A stretch of 64,000 nucleotides of DNA, from assembly GCF_000966285.1 (NCBI RefSeq), contig NZ_KQ031391.1, positions 2,008,640-2,072,639 of the forward strand, written 5' to 3'. The stretch is from Pseudofrankia sp. DC12 (lineage in GTDB: Bacteria > Actinomycetota > Actinomycetes > Frankiales > Frankiaceae). Each line of letters begins with the position of its first letter. Within the stretch, counting starts at the first letter, position 1. The translations under genes were made by a program, and so were the position numbers. Shown one piece after another: positions 30,820 through 38,891 of this stretch. The notes beneath the pieces were generated by a model that worked only from the letters and a program-made list of their open reading frames with translations, made no database searches and was not told the origin of the DNA.

Positions 30820-31479
30820 GTGGCGAAGCAGGAGCTGGCCGAGGCCCAGCGCGAGCACTGGCAGCGGACCTACGGCGAGCATCCCGCCATGTACGGGCAG
30901 GAACCTTCAGAGCCAGCTGTTCACGCCGCGCAGGTCTTCCGCGCGGCGGGCGCCCGAAGGGTGCTGGAGCTGGGTGCCGGCCACGGCCGTGACGCGCTGT
31001 ATCTCGGCCGCGCGGGCTTCACCGTGGTGGCCACCGACTTCAGTGTGGTGGGCCTGGAGCAGTTGCGCTCGGCTGCTGGCAGTCAGGGCACGGCGGAGCG
31101 GATCCTCACGGCCGCCCAGGACGTCCGCGAGCCACTACCGCTCAGGGACGGATCCGTGGACGCGGTGTTCGCGCACATGCTGCTGAGCATGGCCCTGACC
31201 ACCGCGCAGATCCACACGGTGATCGTGCAGGTACGCCGGGTGCTACGACCGGGCGGCGTCCTCGTCTACACCGTGCGCCACACCGGCGACGCCCACTACC
31301 GGGCCGGGACCAGCCACGGCGACGACATCTGGGAACACGGCGGCTTCGCCGTCCACTTCTTCCCCCGCGACCTGATCGACGACCTCGCGACCGGCTGGGC
31401 CCTGAACGAGGTACACGCCTTCGAGGAAGGCGGCCTGCCCCGGCGGCTGTGGCGCATCACCCAGACACTGCCCCGATAG
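30820..31479 (+). CDS. SAM-dependent methyltransferase
   Basis: Class I methyltransferase, 219 residues from GTG 30820 (AKQELAEAQREHW), preceded by GGGAAGGG; GTG 30799 is the alternative. The SAM-binding motif I is VLELGAGHGRDALYLG and motif II ends in VVATDFS; the post-motif region VRRVLRPGGVLVYTVRH is typical. The substrate is unknown. It stands on its own in the island, 51 bases after the SRPBCC gene, and may belong to that transcript. Confidence 0.85.
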   Translation: MAKQELAEAQREHWQRTYGEHPAMYGQEPSEPAVHAAQVFRAAGARRVLELGAGHGRDALYLGRAGFTVVATDFSVVGLEQLRSAAGSQGTAERILTAAQDVREPLPLRDGSVDAVFAHMLLSMALTTAQIHTVIVQVRRVLRPGGVLVYTVRHTGDAHYRAGTSHGDDIWEHGGFAVHFFPRDLIDDLATGWALNEVHAFEEGGLPRRLWRITQTLPR

Positions 31480-31572
31480 CCGCCCAGGCCACGCCAGCGC
31501 TCTGGAACTCGATCACGCAGAAGGGACACCGGCAGGGCACACAACGGCTCCGAGGGGGTCCGGCCGGAGCGG

Positions 31573-32781
31573 TCAGGCACCCAGACCGGACTCGGTGCTC
31601 CCGCGCCCTGGCGCACGGCCACGGCGCGCGAACGCGAGAGCCGCACCGGCGGCGAGCAGTGCCGCGAGCGCCGCGAAACCGAAGGCGAGCGTGGTGAGGG
31701 AGGCGACGGTCGCGACGAGCAGCGGACCGCCCGCGTCGCCGAGTTCACGGCCGAGCTCGGCGGCGCCCATGGTCTGGCCCAGACGTGCGGGAGCGGTGCT
31801 CGCGGCCAGCGCCGCGAAACCCAGCGGCGTGATCAGACCAACCCCCACGCCGATCAGCGCGGCGCCGACAAGCACTCCCGTCAGGCCCGGCAGCGTCGCG
31901 CCGGTCAGCCCTGCGGCGGTGACCGCCAGGCCCGCGGCCAGACCGGAACAGGCCGTCAGACGCCGCTGATCGAGGGCACGCCCGGCCCGCGGCTGGACGA
32001 CGGCCGCGCAGGCGGCGAGCACAGAGACGGCCGCGCCGGTAGCCGGCGCGCCCAGCCCGGCCGCCCGACCTGAAACCGGCAGGAAACCGACCCCGACGGA
32101 AAGGGCCGCCGTCGCGCCGGCCAGCGCGGCGGTCGGCGCGAGGAAGCCCGTGTCAGCCAACCGCCGGGCCAGATCCGCCACGGTCTGCCGAGACCTCGGC
32201 AGCGGCGCCACGACCGGCACGGCCAGCGCCGCCCACCCGGCGACCGTGACGCCGAGGACGGCCAGCACCGTGAACAGCAGCCGCATACCCCCCGCCCACA
32301 CCAGCACCCCGCCCAGCAGCGGCCCGAGGGTATAGCCGATCGACTTGTAGAACCCATAGGAGCCGAACGCCCGGCCGTGTTTCGCCGCCGGGTTCAGCCG
32401 GGCGACCAGCGCCGAGGCCGACGGGGAAAAGGCCGACGCCGCGGCGCCCTGGCCAAGACGCGCGGCCCACAGCCAGCCAGGACTGTCCGCCACCGCATAC
32501 AGCGCAGACGCGAGAGCAGAGGCCATCAGCCCACCGAGAAGAACCGGCCGGGCACCGACGCGGTCCGCGAGACCACCGAACACCGGTTTGAGCAGCACCT
32601 CAGCCCCGTCATACAGAGCAAGCAGCCCACCGAGCACCAAAAGCGACCTGACGGCGTGCCCCGAGGCCGCGCCAAGGTTCGCGGCGATGCCATGCGCGCC
32701 GAACGCGGTGGTGAAACCGGCCGCATACAGCGGCCACATCTGCCCGGCCGGCGCCGCGGGCGCCGACGCTGACCGGGTCAT
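31573..32781 (-). CDS. MFS transporter
   Basis: Major facilitator protein of 402 residues with about 12 hydrophobic helices. The loop 2-3 motif is FGGLADRVGARPVLLGG, and YGFYKSIGYTLGPLLGG lies in helix 5, the antiporter-motif position, so it is probably a proton-coupled exporter. The substrate is not predictable. Its ATG overlaps the end of an upstream frame (ATGA at 32778-32781), whose last residues VREVYTEGVLRAPRDR may be the tail of a lost gene. Confidence 0.88.
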   Translation of the reverse strand: MTRSASAPAAPAGQMWPLYAAGFTTAFGAHGIAANLGAASGHAVRSLLVLGGLLALYDGAEVLLKPVFGGLADRVGARPVLLGGLMASALASALYAVADSPGWLWAARLGQGAAASAFSPSASALVARLNPAAKHGRAFGSYGFYKSIGYTLGPLLGGVLVWAGGMRLLFTVLAVLGVTVAGWAALAVPVVAPLPRSRQTVADLARRLADTGFLAPTAALAGATAALSVGVGFLPVSGRAAGLGAPATGAAVSVLAACAAVVQPRAGRALDQRRLTACSGLAAGLAVTAAGLTGATLPGLTGVLVGAALIGVGVGLITPLGFAALAASTAPARLGQTMGAAELGRELGDAGGPLLVATVASLTTLAFGFAALAALLAAGAALAFARRGRAPGRGSTESGLGA

Positions 32782-33118
32782 CGGTCACGCGGCGCGCGCA
32801 AGACGCCCTCGGTGTAGACCTCGCGCACCGCGCGCACCCCCTCAGCTGACGGCTGGCCTCGGTCGACTCCGGAGCGCCTCACCGCCACCCCGCTGCTGGC
32901 CGAATGGCCAGGCTCGCTTCCCCCTCTACGGGAGCGCCGGCTCCTACAGGAGCACAGGACGCTGGCTGGCCCGCCGAGGCAGGGCCGGGGAGCCGGCGGC
33001 GGTCCCCGGGATCGGCAAAGGATCACGCAGGCGAGGGCTGCCACTGCTACCCGGCGCGCTCTGCGCATCAGCCGCTCTCCCCAAACTCCGGGGTTTTGGT
33101 CGCTGGCCAGGGGGATGA
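32782..33118. other. Gene-free stretch before the intron fragment
   Basis: 337 bases in which I see no conserved protein, RNA or repeat. The only hint is a short minus-strand frame ending in overlap with the MFS start codon. It is probably degenerate DNA at an insertion or deletion scar. Confidence 0.4.
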
Positions 33119-33430
33119 CGAGGGACTTTCCCGGGTAACGCTGACGCGAAAACGGAAGGTCCCGCGACGGGTGGTCACTTACGCGCGCAGGCACGACAAT
33201 GCCCGCTGTGCAGGGAGCCGCTGCTTTTCGACAGCGACCCGCCCGACTCCCCCAGCCAGTGGGAGCAGTGGTACGCCGCCGTCCGCAGGAAAATGACCTA
33301 CCAGGTCACCCGCACCAGCAGCGACAATCGGACGACACCCCGCCTCGTGCATGCCGACTGCGCCCACCGTCACCACGACGCGGCACAGATCGGCGCGGAT
33401 CAGCCCATCCAGAGACCCGACCGCCCTTGA
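33119..33430 (+). pseudogene. Group II intron reverse transcriptase/maturase, C-terminal relic
   Basis: The frame is open from 33119 (in-frame stop just before) to TGA 33430. Its last ~80 residues match the C-terminal zinc/HNH-like domain of actinobacterial intron-encoded proteins: RAQARQCPLCREPLL, then PPDSPSQWEQWYAAVRR and LVHADCAHRH, giving the CxxC and HxxC pairs. Residues 1-20 look random, so the conserved part starts near 33180. Reverse transcriptase and maturase domains are absent. Confidence 0.78.
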
Positions 33431-33439
33431 CGGCTGCTT

Positions 33440-33515
33440 GAGCCGGATGCGGGGATGACCCGCACGTCCGGATCTGAGGGGGCCCCGGCGCAGCAATGCG
33501 CTGGGGCTACCCGAC
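33440..33515 (+). ncRNA. Group II intron domains V and VI
   Basis: Domain V is 33440-33474: lower helix GAGCCGGAT with GTCCGGATC (one G-A mismatch at 33442/33472), two-base AC bulge 33464-33465, upper helix GCGGG/CCCGC, and a five-base loop GATGA where GNRA is usual. Domain VI is 33478-33512: a 12-bp stem closed by GCAA, then unpaired A33509, then CCC pairing with GGG 33478-33480. A33509 lies 7 bases from the 3' end, the place of the branch-point adenosine. Confidence 0.85.
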
Positions 33516-33519
33516 ACCT

Positions 33520-33560
33520 CACCGGCGAGAAGCGCCGAAGACGTCTCTCCTTCGCCGGTG
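33520..33560 (-). terminator. Candidate hairpin after the P-type ATPase relic
   Basis: CACCGGCGA (33520-33528) pairs with TCGCCGGTG (33552-33560) around a 23-base loop, 18 bases beyond the stop of the relic on the minus strand. It may be the old terminator of that gene. Confidence 0.4.
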
Positions 33561-33578
33561 GGCAACCGGTCGAAGGAC

Positions 33579-33953
33579 TTACCTCGCTGGGAGAACCGGT
33601 GGGAGGTCGGCGGTGCGGGCGGAGACCACCGTCGTCGGCCCGGGCGCAGTGACGGTGTGGGGCAGGCGCAGGCGCTTGAGCAGGACGGCGTTGACGGCGA
33701 CGAGGACGCTGGAGCCGGACATGGCCAAAGCGGCGAGCAGCACGAACGCGGCGAGCAGCGCCGCGGCCTCGTAGAAGACCTCACCCCCGCCCGTCAGCGT
33801 GACGACCAGCGAATAGACCCAGCCCGTGCCGATCGCGACCAGCACCATCATGTCCAACGTCCGAGCCCGCACCGCCCGCATTGCACCGTCGAAGAAGATC
33901 CACGACGACCAGAAGACCACCGGCAGGCCGCCTACCCGCTCCGCCATCTTCAT
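33579..33953 (-). pseudogene. P1B-type heavy-metal ATPase, internally deleted
   Basis: A 124-residue frame made of two distant pieces of a copper-type P1B ATPase. The first half is the early membrane region (VVFWSSWIFFDGA, RARTLDMMVLVAIGTGWVYS, GGGEVFYEAAALLAAFVLL). Directly after it comes the last part of the protein, LAMSGSSVLVAVNAVLLKRLRLP. Everything between is absent, including the CPC metal site, the phosphorylation DKTGT and the ATP-binding domain. The N-terminal metal-binding domain is missing too. Its ATG overlaps the glycosyltransferase stop (ATGA). It cannot transport by the normal mechanism. Confidence 0.82.
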
Positions 33954-34705
33954 TCTTTCCAGGGGGGCCCGGCGGCGAGCAGGGAGGCGCGCTGCCAGAT
34001 AAGCAAATACTGACTCCCCCCCCCCGAAAATTTGTCGTTGTGGCGGGAAAGCTGTGCGTCATGGCGGCGGTAGCGCAGGGTGGGGACGTCGAGCAGGATT
34101 CCGGTGGCGAGCGCCGATCCGGCGATGAGGGCCGCGGTGTCCTCGACGCCGCGCAGCGCGGCCCAGCCCCCGACCGCGAGGAGCAGGGTTCGCCGCCACA
34201 TCACGCCTGCCGGATGTACGGGTGGCAGGGCCCGGTCGGGAAGCGCGGCGGCCCAGGCGACGGCAAGCGCTCCGCGGGCCAACGGCCCCGCGGGCACGGC
34301 CAGTGAGGCCGTGTGCAGGCTGCCGTCCGGGTGCAGGTCGCGGGCATGGCCGACCGCATAGCCGGCCGTGGGATGAGCGGCGAGCGCACCGCTGAGGGCG
34401 GCGAGCGCGCCGGGTTCGAGCTCGTCGTCGGCGTCGAGGTTCTGGACTAGCGGCGCGGTGCACTCGCCGAGGGCGATGTTGCGGGCGACCGCGGGCCCTT
34501 CGATGGTGCCGTGCGCGGCGATCCGGACCCGGCCGTCGCAGGACGCTCCGCAGCCGGCCAGAGCAGCCAGGACCTCGGCGGGTGGGCCGTCGATCTGGAC
34601 CCGCCAAGTCCAGTGGGGATGGCGCTGGCGGCGCAGCGAGTCCCACGCCGCTGGCAGGTAGGCCGCGTACTGCGCGTGCACCGCGGTGACCACGTCCACC
34701 CACAT
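33950..34705 (-). CDS. Family 2 glycosyltransferase with poly-G tract
   Basis: A GT-A fold glycosyltransferase, 251 residues from ATG 34705 (MWVDVVTAVHAQYAAYLP). The N-terminal strand, the basic region and the nucleotide-sugar metal motif in QNLDADDELEPGAL are visible, followed by VMWRRTLLLAVGGW. The acceptor is unknown. A run of ten G in the coding strand (34016-34025) lies near the 3' end, after which only about 22 residues remain; a one-base slip would change or extend the C-terminus. It is divergent from the next gene and abuts the ATPase relic, so its 3' end may itself be a deletion joint. Confidence 0.7.
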   Translation of the reverse strand: MWVDVVTAVHAQYAAYLPAAWDSLRRQRHPHWTWRVQIDGPPAEVLAALAGCGASCDGRVRIAAHGTIEGPAVARNIALGECTAPLVQNLDADDELEPGALAALSGALAAHPTAGYAVGHARDLHPDGSLHTASLAVPAGPLARGALAVAWAAALPDRALPPVHPAGVMWRRTLLLAVGGWAALRGVEDTAALIAGSALATGILLDVPTLRYRRHDAQLSRHNDKFSGGGSQYLLIWQRASLLAAGPPWKE

Positions 34706-34779
34706 GTTCGCAGTATGTACCGGCCCGACCCGATTCCGTTGTGGTAGATATGCCAGGAAGATCCGGCGGAGGGGGCCAC

Positions 34780-36018
34780 GTGGACGTTGCATCCATCGAC
34801 GCGCGGCTCGGTCAGGCGGTCTCGGCGGCCGACTCCCGCGAGCTGGACCGGGTCTGTGAGACCGTGGCCGCTGAACTGGTCGAGGCGAACCTCGAACCTC
34901 CGTTCCGCATCGCGTCCGCGGACTTCGTCACCGATCCCTGGCTGATCTGCGCCGACCGGTACTGGCGCCGCCGGCTGCTCGCCGAACCCACCGTCGAGGT
35001 CGCCGCCCGCTGCGCCCGCTGGCTGCACGAGCAGACCGAGGCGGCTGCCCGCGCGGACATCGTCGAGAAGTGGGCGCTGGGGTACGCCTTCATCACGAAG
35101 GACAGTGTCGAGTCCCGCCACGACCTCACCCTCGCCACCGGCCGGATCGTCGAGGCCTACCAGGGCTCCGCGGACATCTGCTATTTCGCCACGCTGTATC
35201 ACGCCGGCAAGCTGCGTTCGAACTTCTGGTTCGACGAGCTCCACCAGTTCCTTGAGTCCTCTCTGCTCGCCGTCGCCGCCGGCGGGCACCGCGACGACCC
35301 GCTGTTCACAGCGCTGCGGGCGTTCGCCGCGTTCGGCAGCCGCACCATCACCACCAGCCATGCCCTGAACCTTCTCGACACCGCCTGGGACGCCACGAGC
35401 CGGTCGCGCGCCGTCGTCGATGTCTGCCTCAACGCCCTGTCGGCCGCCCCACCGTTCCCCGGCCAGGGCGAACAGCTCCGCCGCCGCGCCACCAACGCCG
35501 TCGCCGAGTACCCCGACGACCACCTGTTCCACTTCCGCCTCGCCAGGGGACAGCGCCTGTGCGCCGACTACACCGACGCGCTCGCCACCATCGACACCGC
35601 GCTGCGCCTGCTGCCCGCGATCGGCTCCCGGATCAGCCACGAACTCCTGCAAGGGCAGTACCTGCGGGAACGCGAGATGGCCCAGGAAGGACTCGACCGC
35701 GCCACCTGGACCCGCCACCAGCAGACCCGCTGGCGCGACCAGGACACCGCCAACCGCGACCTGCGCCGAACCCTCCAGGCCTCCGCGGTCCGCGCCGTCG
35801 AACTCGTCACCATCTTCACCGCCGCCATCGCGTTCGCCATCGGCTCCCTCCAGATCACCCTCACCGGCACCATGCCGCTGCGCGACCGCGCGGTCCTGCT
35901 CGCCATCCTCGGCGCCGGGCTCCTCCTGTTCGCCGCCGTCATCGTCGCCGGCACCTGGATCATCACCGGCCGCCACCACCCCGGCCCCACAGCGCCGGAC
36001 AGGCACGGCCAGGCCTAG
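34780..36018 (+). CDS. Membrane-anchored protein of unknown function
   Basis: A 412-residue protein that I do not recognise. GTG 34780 is chosen because GGAGGGGG lies 5-7 bases upstream; an ATG-type start 39 bases earlier has none. Residues 1-335 are soluble and mostly helical, with a tetratricopeptide-like pattern around 250-310 (YPDDHLFHFRLARGQRL, YTDALATIDTALRLLPAI). Two membrane helices follow at about 340-359 and 370-394, with a short positively charged tail, so the large domain should face the cytosol. There is no signal peptide. It is divergent from the glycosyltransferase gene. Confidence 0.75.
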   Translation: MDVASIDARLGQAVSAADSRELDRVCETVAAELVEANLEPPFRIASADFVTDPWLICADRYWRRRLLAEPTVEVAARCARWLHEQTEAAARADIVEKWALGYAFITKDSVESRHDLTLATGRIVEAYQGSADICYFATLYHAGKLRSNFWFDELHQFLESSLLAVAAGGHRDDPLFTALRAFAAFGSRTITTSHALNLLDTAWDATSRSRAVVDVCLNALSAAPPFPGQGEQLRRRATNAVAEYPDDHLFHFRLARGQRLCADYTDALATIDTALRLLPAIGSRISHELLQGQYLREREMAQEGLDRATWTRHQQTRWRDQDTANRDLRRTLQASAVRAVELVTIFTAAIAFAIGSLQITLTGTMPLRDRAVLLAILGAGLLLFAAVIVAGTWIITGRHHPGPTAPDRHGQA

Positions 36019-36100
36019 GCCCGGACCGGCGCGCGGCTGACTAGTTGTGGACGTACCGAACCCGGTGGTCCGGAGGGCTTCGGCAAGACCGCTCATGCTG

Positions 36101-38866
36101 TCAGCCGAGCAGGTCAGCGCGTTCCGGCCCGCCGACAGCCTGACCGGTGCCGGATACGGCGGACGTTCCAGCTTCTTCCCGCTCCACCTCCGCTGGCTTC
36201 GGGGACGGGCGGGTGCCCAGGTAGGCGTCCAGCACCTCGGGCCGGGTCAGGACGTCGCCCGGCTCCCCGGTTGAGAGGACCTGGCCGGACCGCAGCACGG
36301 TGACGACGTCGCAACAGGAAGCGATGAGGTCCACACGGTGCTCGACGAGCAGCACCGCCACACCGCGATCGGCGACCGACCGGATCAGCCGGCCCAGCTC
36401 AGCCGCCTCGTTGGTGTCCAGGCCCGCGGCCGGCTCGTCGAGGAGCAGCACGGACGGCCCGGCGGCGATGGCCCGCGCGATCGCCACCAGTCTGCGGCGG
36501 CCGAACGGCAGCGCCTCGGGAGCGAGGCCGAGGTCGGCGGCGAGGCCGCACTGCTCGACCGCGTCCAGCGCGTCCGCGCTCAGGCGGACCCGCCCCGGGT
36601 ACACGAGGTCGGTGAGGTAGCGCAGGCGCCGGCCGTCGTCGCAGGAGACGGCGAGGTTCTCCCGCACCGTCAGGTCGGAGAAGAGCTCAAGGGACTGGAA
36701 CGAGCGGACCAGGCCACCGCGGGCCCGGCGGCGCGCGCTCCAGCCGTCGACCGCGGTGTCCCCGAGCCAGACAGAGCCCGCGGACGGGCTGACGAACCCC
36801 GTGACGGCGTCGATGAGGGTGGTCTTGCCGGCGCCGTTCGGCCCGATGAGGCCGTGCACCTGCCCCGGCCCGACCCGCAGCGAGACATCCGTGAGCGCGT
36901 GTACGCCACCGAAGCCGACGCACAGCCCGTCGATGCGCAGCGCGCGTCCCTCGAAGCGCCGCCGCTGCGCCCGGTCCCGCCGCTCGGCCGGCTCCGCGGC
37001 AGCCGGCACGCCGGCCGCGCCGGCCCGGCGGCGCAGGCGTGCCAGCGTCCGCCGGTTCAGCTCGACCAGCCCGTCCGGCGCCATCCGCAGGCCGGCCAAC
37101 AGGAACAGCCCGCCGGCCAGCGGAAGATAGACGTTGATGTCCGGCACTCCGTGCAGCAGCTGGCTGGTCACCCCGCCCGGCATCAGCAGCGAGCCGACCA
37201 GCGCGCCGCCGATCATCCCGACGCCCCCGGCCACGGTCACGCCGACCACGACCAGCGAGGTGAACACCGCGAACTGCGGGGTGAGCACCACGAACTGCTG
37301 GTAGGCCAGCAGCACCCCGCCGAGGGCCGCTATCGCCGCCGCGACCGTGAACGCGTAGAGCTTGGCGCCGTAGACTCCGATGCCGAGCGCCGCCGCCGCC
37401 CGCTCGTTCGAGCGCACCGCGAGCAGCCGCCGCCCCACGGCGCCGCGCCGCAGGTTGGACACTGCGACCGCGACCACGACCAGCGCCCCCAGGGCGACCA
37501 GCGCGTAACGTTCCGGGTGCGCCAGCGGGTCGATGTTCCAGCCGAACAGCGTCGGCGCGGCGACGGGCAGCCCGGCGGTGCCCCCGTTGACATCGTTGTT
37601 GTCCAGCACGAGCTGGTAGAGCACGTCGGCGAGGCCCAGGGTGACGACGGCCAGTGTCACCCCCCTGGTGCGCAGTGAGGGCAGCCCGATGACCGCGCCG
37701 ATCGCGGCGGTGGCCAGCACGGCCAGCGGCACGGCGAGCGCGAACGGCACGGTTGCGGAGAGCTTTGCCGCGACCAGCGCCCCGACACCGGCCAGGACGT
37801 ACTGGGCGAGGGAGAGCTGCCCGGCGAACCCGGTCACGACGACGACCGAGAGGCACACGACCGCCGTCAGGACGGTGGAGCTGAACGCGGCCGACCACTG
37901 CGCGGACAGGCCGAACAGCACCAGCACGCACAGCCCTCCGAGCAGGACAGCCAGCGCGCCCGGGCGCAGCCGCCCGCTCCCGGCCGCGGGCAGCCGGTCG
38001 AGGAGATGGCTGCGCAGCGGCAGTCCTCGCCCCCGCAGCACCAGCCAGCCGATGACCGCCAGGAACGGCACCGCGGTCGACCAGCCCGGGTTGTCGACGT
38101 ACCGCTGCAGCCAGCCCTGCGCCACCCCGATGCCCAGCGCCGCCGCGAACGCCAGCGGGAACGACGCGAAGCCACCGATCATCGCGGCGGCCAGCGCCGG
38201 CAGCACCAGCAGCACGAGCTGGGTCGGCTCGAGGTAGATGATCGGGCCGATCATCGTGCCGGCGATCCCGGCCAGCGCCGAGCCCAGCCCCCAGTTCAGC
38301 GCGGCGACCCGGCCAGGGGAGTGGCCCAGGCTCGCCGCCGCCTGGGGGTTCTCGGCGACCGCCGAGGTGACCCGCCCGAACCGGGTGTGCCGGTAGACGG
38401 CCCAGAGGCCCGCGGTGGCCGCGCAGCCGATCAGCACGATCGCGTAGCGGTCCAGGCCGACCGGGGTGCCCTTGACGATCTCGATGGTCCGGGTCGGCAG
38501 CCACGACGGTGCCGGCCGGACGTCGATCCCGTAGCAGAGGATCACCACCGACTGCAGGACCATGAGCACCCCGAGCGTGGCGACGACCCTGGTCAGGCCC
38601 GAGGAGCGGCGCAACGGCCGGATGACGGCCGTGAACACGCCGATTCCCAGCAGGCCGCTGAGGAGCACGGCGCCCACCACCGCGGCCGCCAGCGGCGCTC
38701 CCCAGTCCGCGAGCTGGTAGTAGCTGTACGCGCCCACCATCGTGAAGGCGCCCTGGGCCAGGTTGAGGATGCCCGAGGCCCGGTAGGTCAGGACCAGAGC
38801 CTGCGCGACCAAGGCGAAGACCGCCCCCGAGGCCAGCCCGAGCAGAGCGAACCGTAAGACGTCCAT
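36101..38866 (-). CDS. LivH-LivM-LivG fused ABC transporter
   Basis: One 921-residue polypeptide combining three components of a branched-chain-amino-acid-type ABC importer. Residues about 1-280 are the LivH permease, 300-605 the LivM permease and 640-880 the LivG ATPase with GPNGAGKTT (Walker A, about 674-682), LPFGRRR (signature, about 786) and LLLDEPAAGLD (Walker B). The C-terminal ~30 residues are a variable tail. With the separate LivF and binding protein it makes a full importer. Given the neighbouring catabolic genes, an aromatic acid or related carboxylate is a likelier cargo than leucine; that is inference. Confidence 0.9.
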   Translation of the reverse strand: MDVLRFALLGLASGAVFALVAQALVLTYRASGILNLAQGAFTMVGAYSYYQLADWGAPLAAAVVGAVLLSGLLGIGVFTAVIRPLRRSSGLTRVVATLGVLMVLQSVVILCYGIDVRPAPSWLPTRTIEIVKGTPVGLDRYAIVLIGCAATAGLWAVYRHTRFGRVTSAVAENPQAAASLGHSPGRVAALNWGLGSALAGIAGTMIGPIIYLEPTQLVLLVLPALAAAMIGGFASFPLAFAAALGIGVAQGWLQRYVDNPGWSTAVPFLAVIGWLVLRGRGLPLRSHLLDRLPAAGSGRLRPGALAVLLGGLCVLVLFGLSAQWSAAFSSTVLTAVVCLSVVVVTGFAGQLSLAQYVLAGVGALVAAKLSATVPFALAVPLAVLATAAIGAVIGLPSLRTRGVTLAVVTLGLADVLYQLVLDNNDVNGGTAGLPVAAPTLFGWNIDPLAHPERYALVALGALVVVAVAVSNLRRGAVGRRLLAVRSNERAAAALGIGVYGAKLYAFTVAAAIAALGGVLLAYQQFVVLTPQFAVFTSLVVVGVTVAGGVGMIGGALVGSLLMPGGVTSQLLHGVPDINVYLPLAGGLFLLAGLRMAPDGLVELNRRTLARLRRRAGAAGVPAAAEPAERRDRAQRRRFEGRALRIDGLCVGFGGVHALTDVSLRVGPGQVHGLIGPNGAGKTTLIDAVTGFVSPSAGSVWLGDTAVDGWSARRRARGGLVRSFQSLELFSDLTVRENLAVSCDDGRRLRYLTDLVYPGRVRLSADALDAVEQCGLAADLGLAPEALPFGRRRLVAIARAIAAGPSVLLLDEPAAGLDTNEAAELGRLIRSVADRGVAVLLVEHRVDLIASCCDVVTVLRSGQVLSTGEPGDVLTRPEVLDAYLGTRPSPKPAEVEREEAGTSAVSGTGQAVGGPERADLLG

Positions 38867-38891
38867 CAGTTGTCGAGTTCTCCGTTCCAGC

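Larger units (their letters stand above)
33119..33515 (+). mobile_element. 5'-truncated group II intron, 3' fragment
   Basis: The fragment holds, in order, the end of an intron-encoded protein, domain V, domain VI and the 3' splice junction after C33515 (…CCCGAC). Domains I-IV and most of the reverse transcriptase are missing, so it can neither splice nor move by itself. The 3' exon begins at 33516 with ACCTCACCGG. Truncation at the 5' side is the expected outcome of incomplete reverse transcription or later deletion. Confidence 0.82.

Noticed and set aside
32778-33194. Minus frame overlapping the MFS start as a full gene
   Set aside because: Only the last ~20 codons look gene-like; the rest is frame noise crossing the intron fragment.
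33516-33560. Hairpin next to the intron as a group IIC terminator target
   Set aside because: Group IIC introns insert downstream of a hairpin in the 5' exon; this hairpin lies in the 3' exon and more likely belongs to the ATPase relic.
28160-36050. Second attachment site (copy of the tRNA-Arg 3' end)
   Set aside because: No duplicate of the T-arm/acceptor sequence was found by eye in the window; the island's far border remains undefined.
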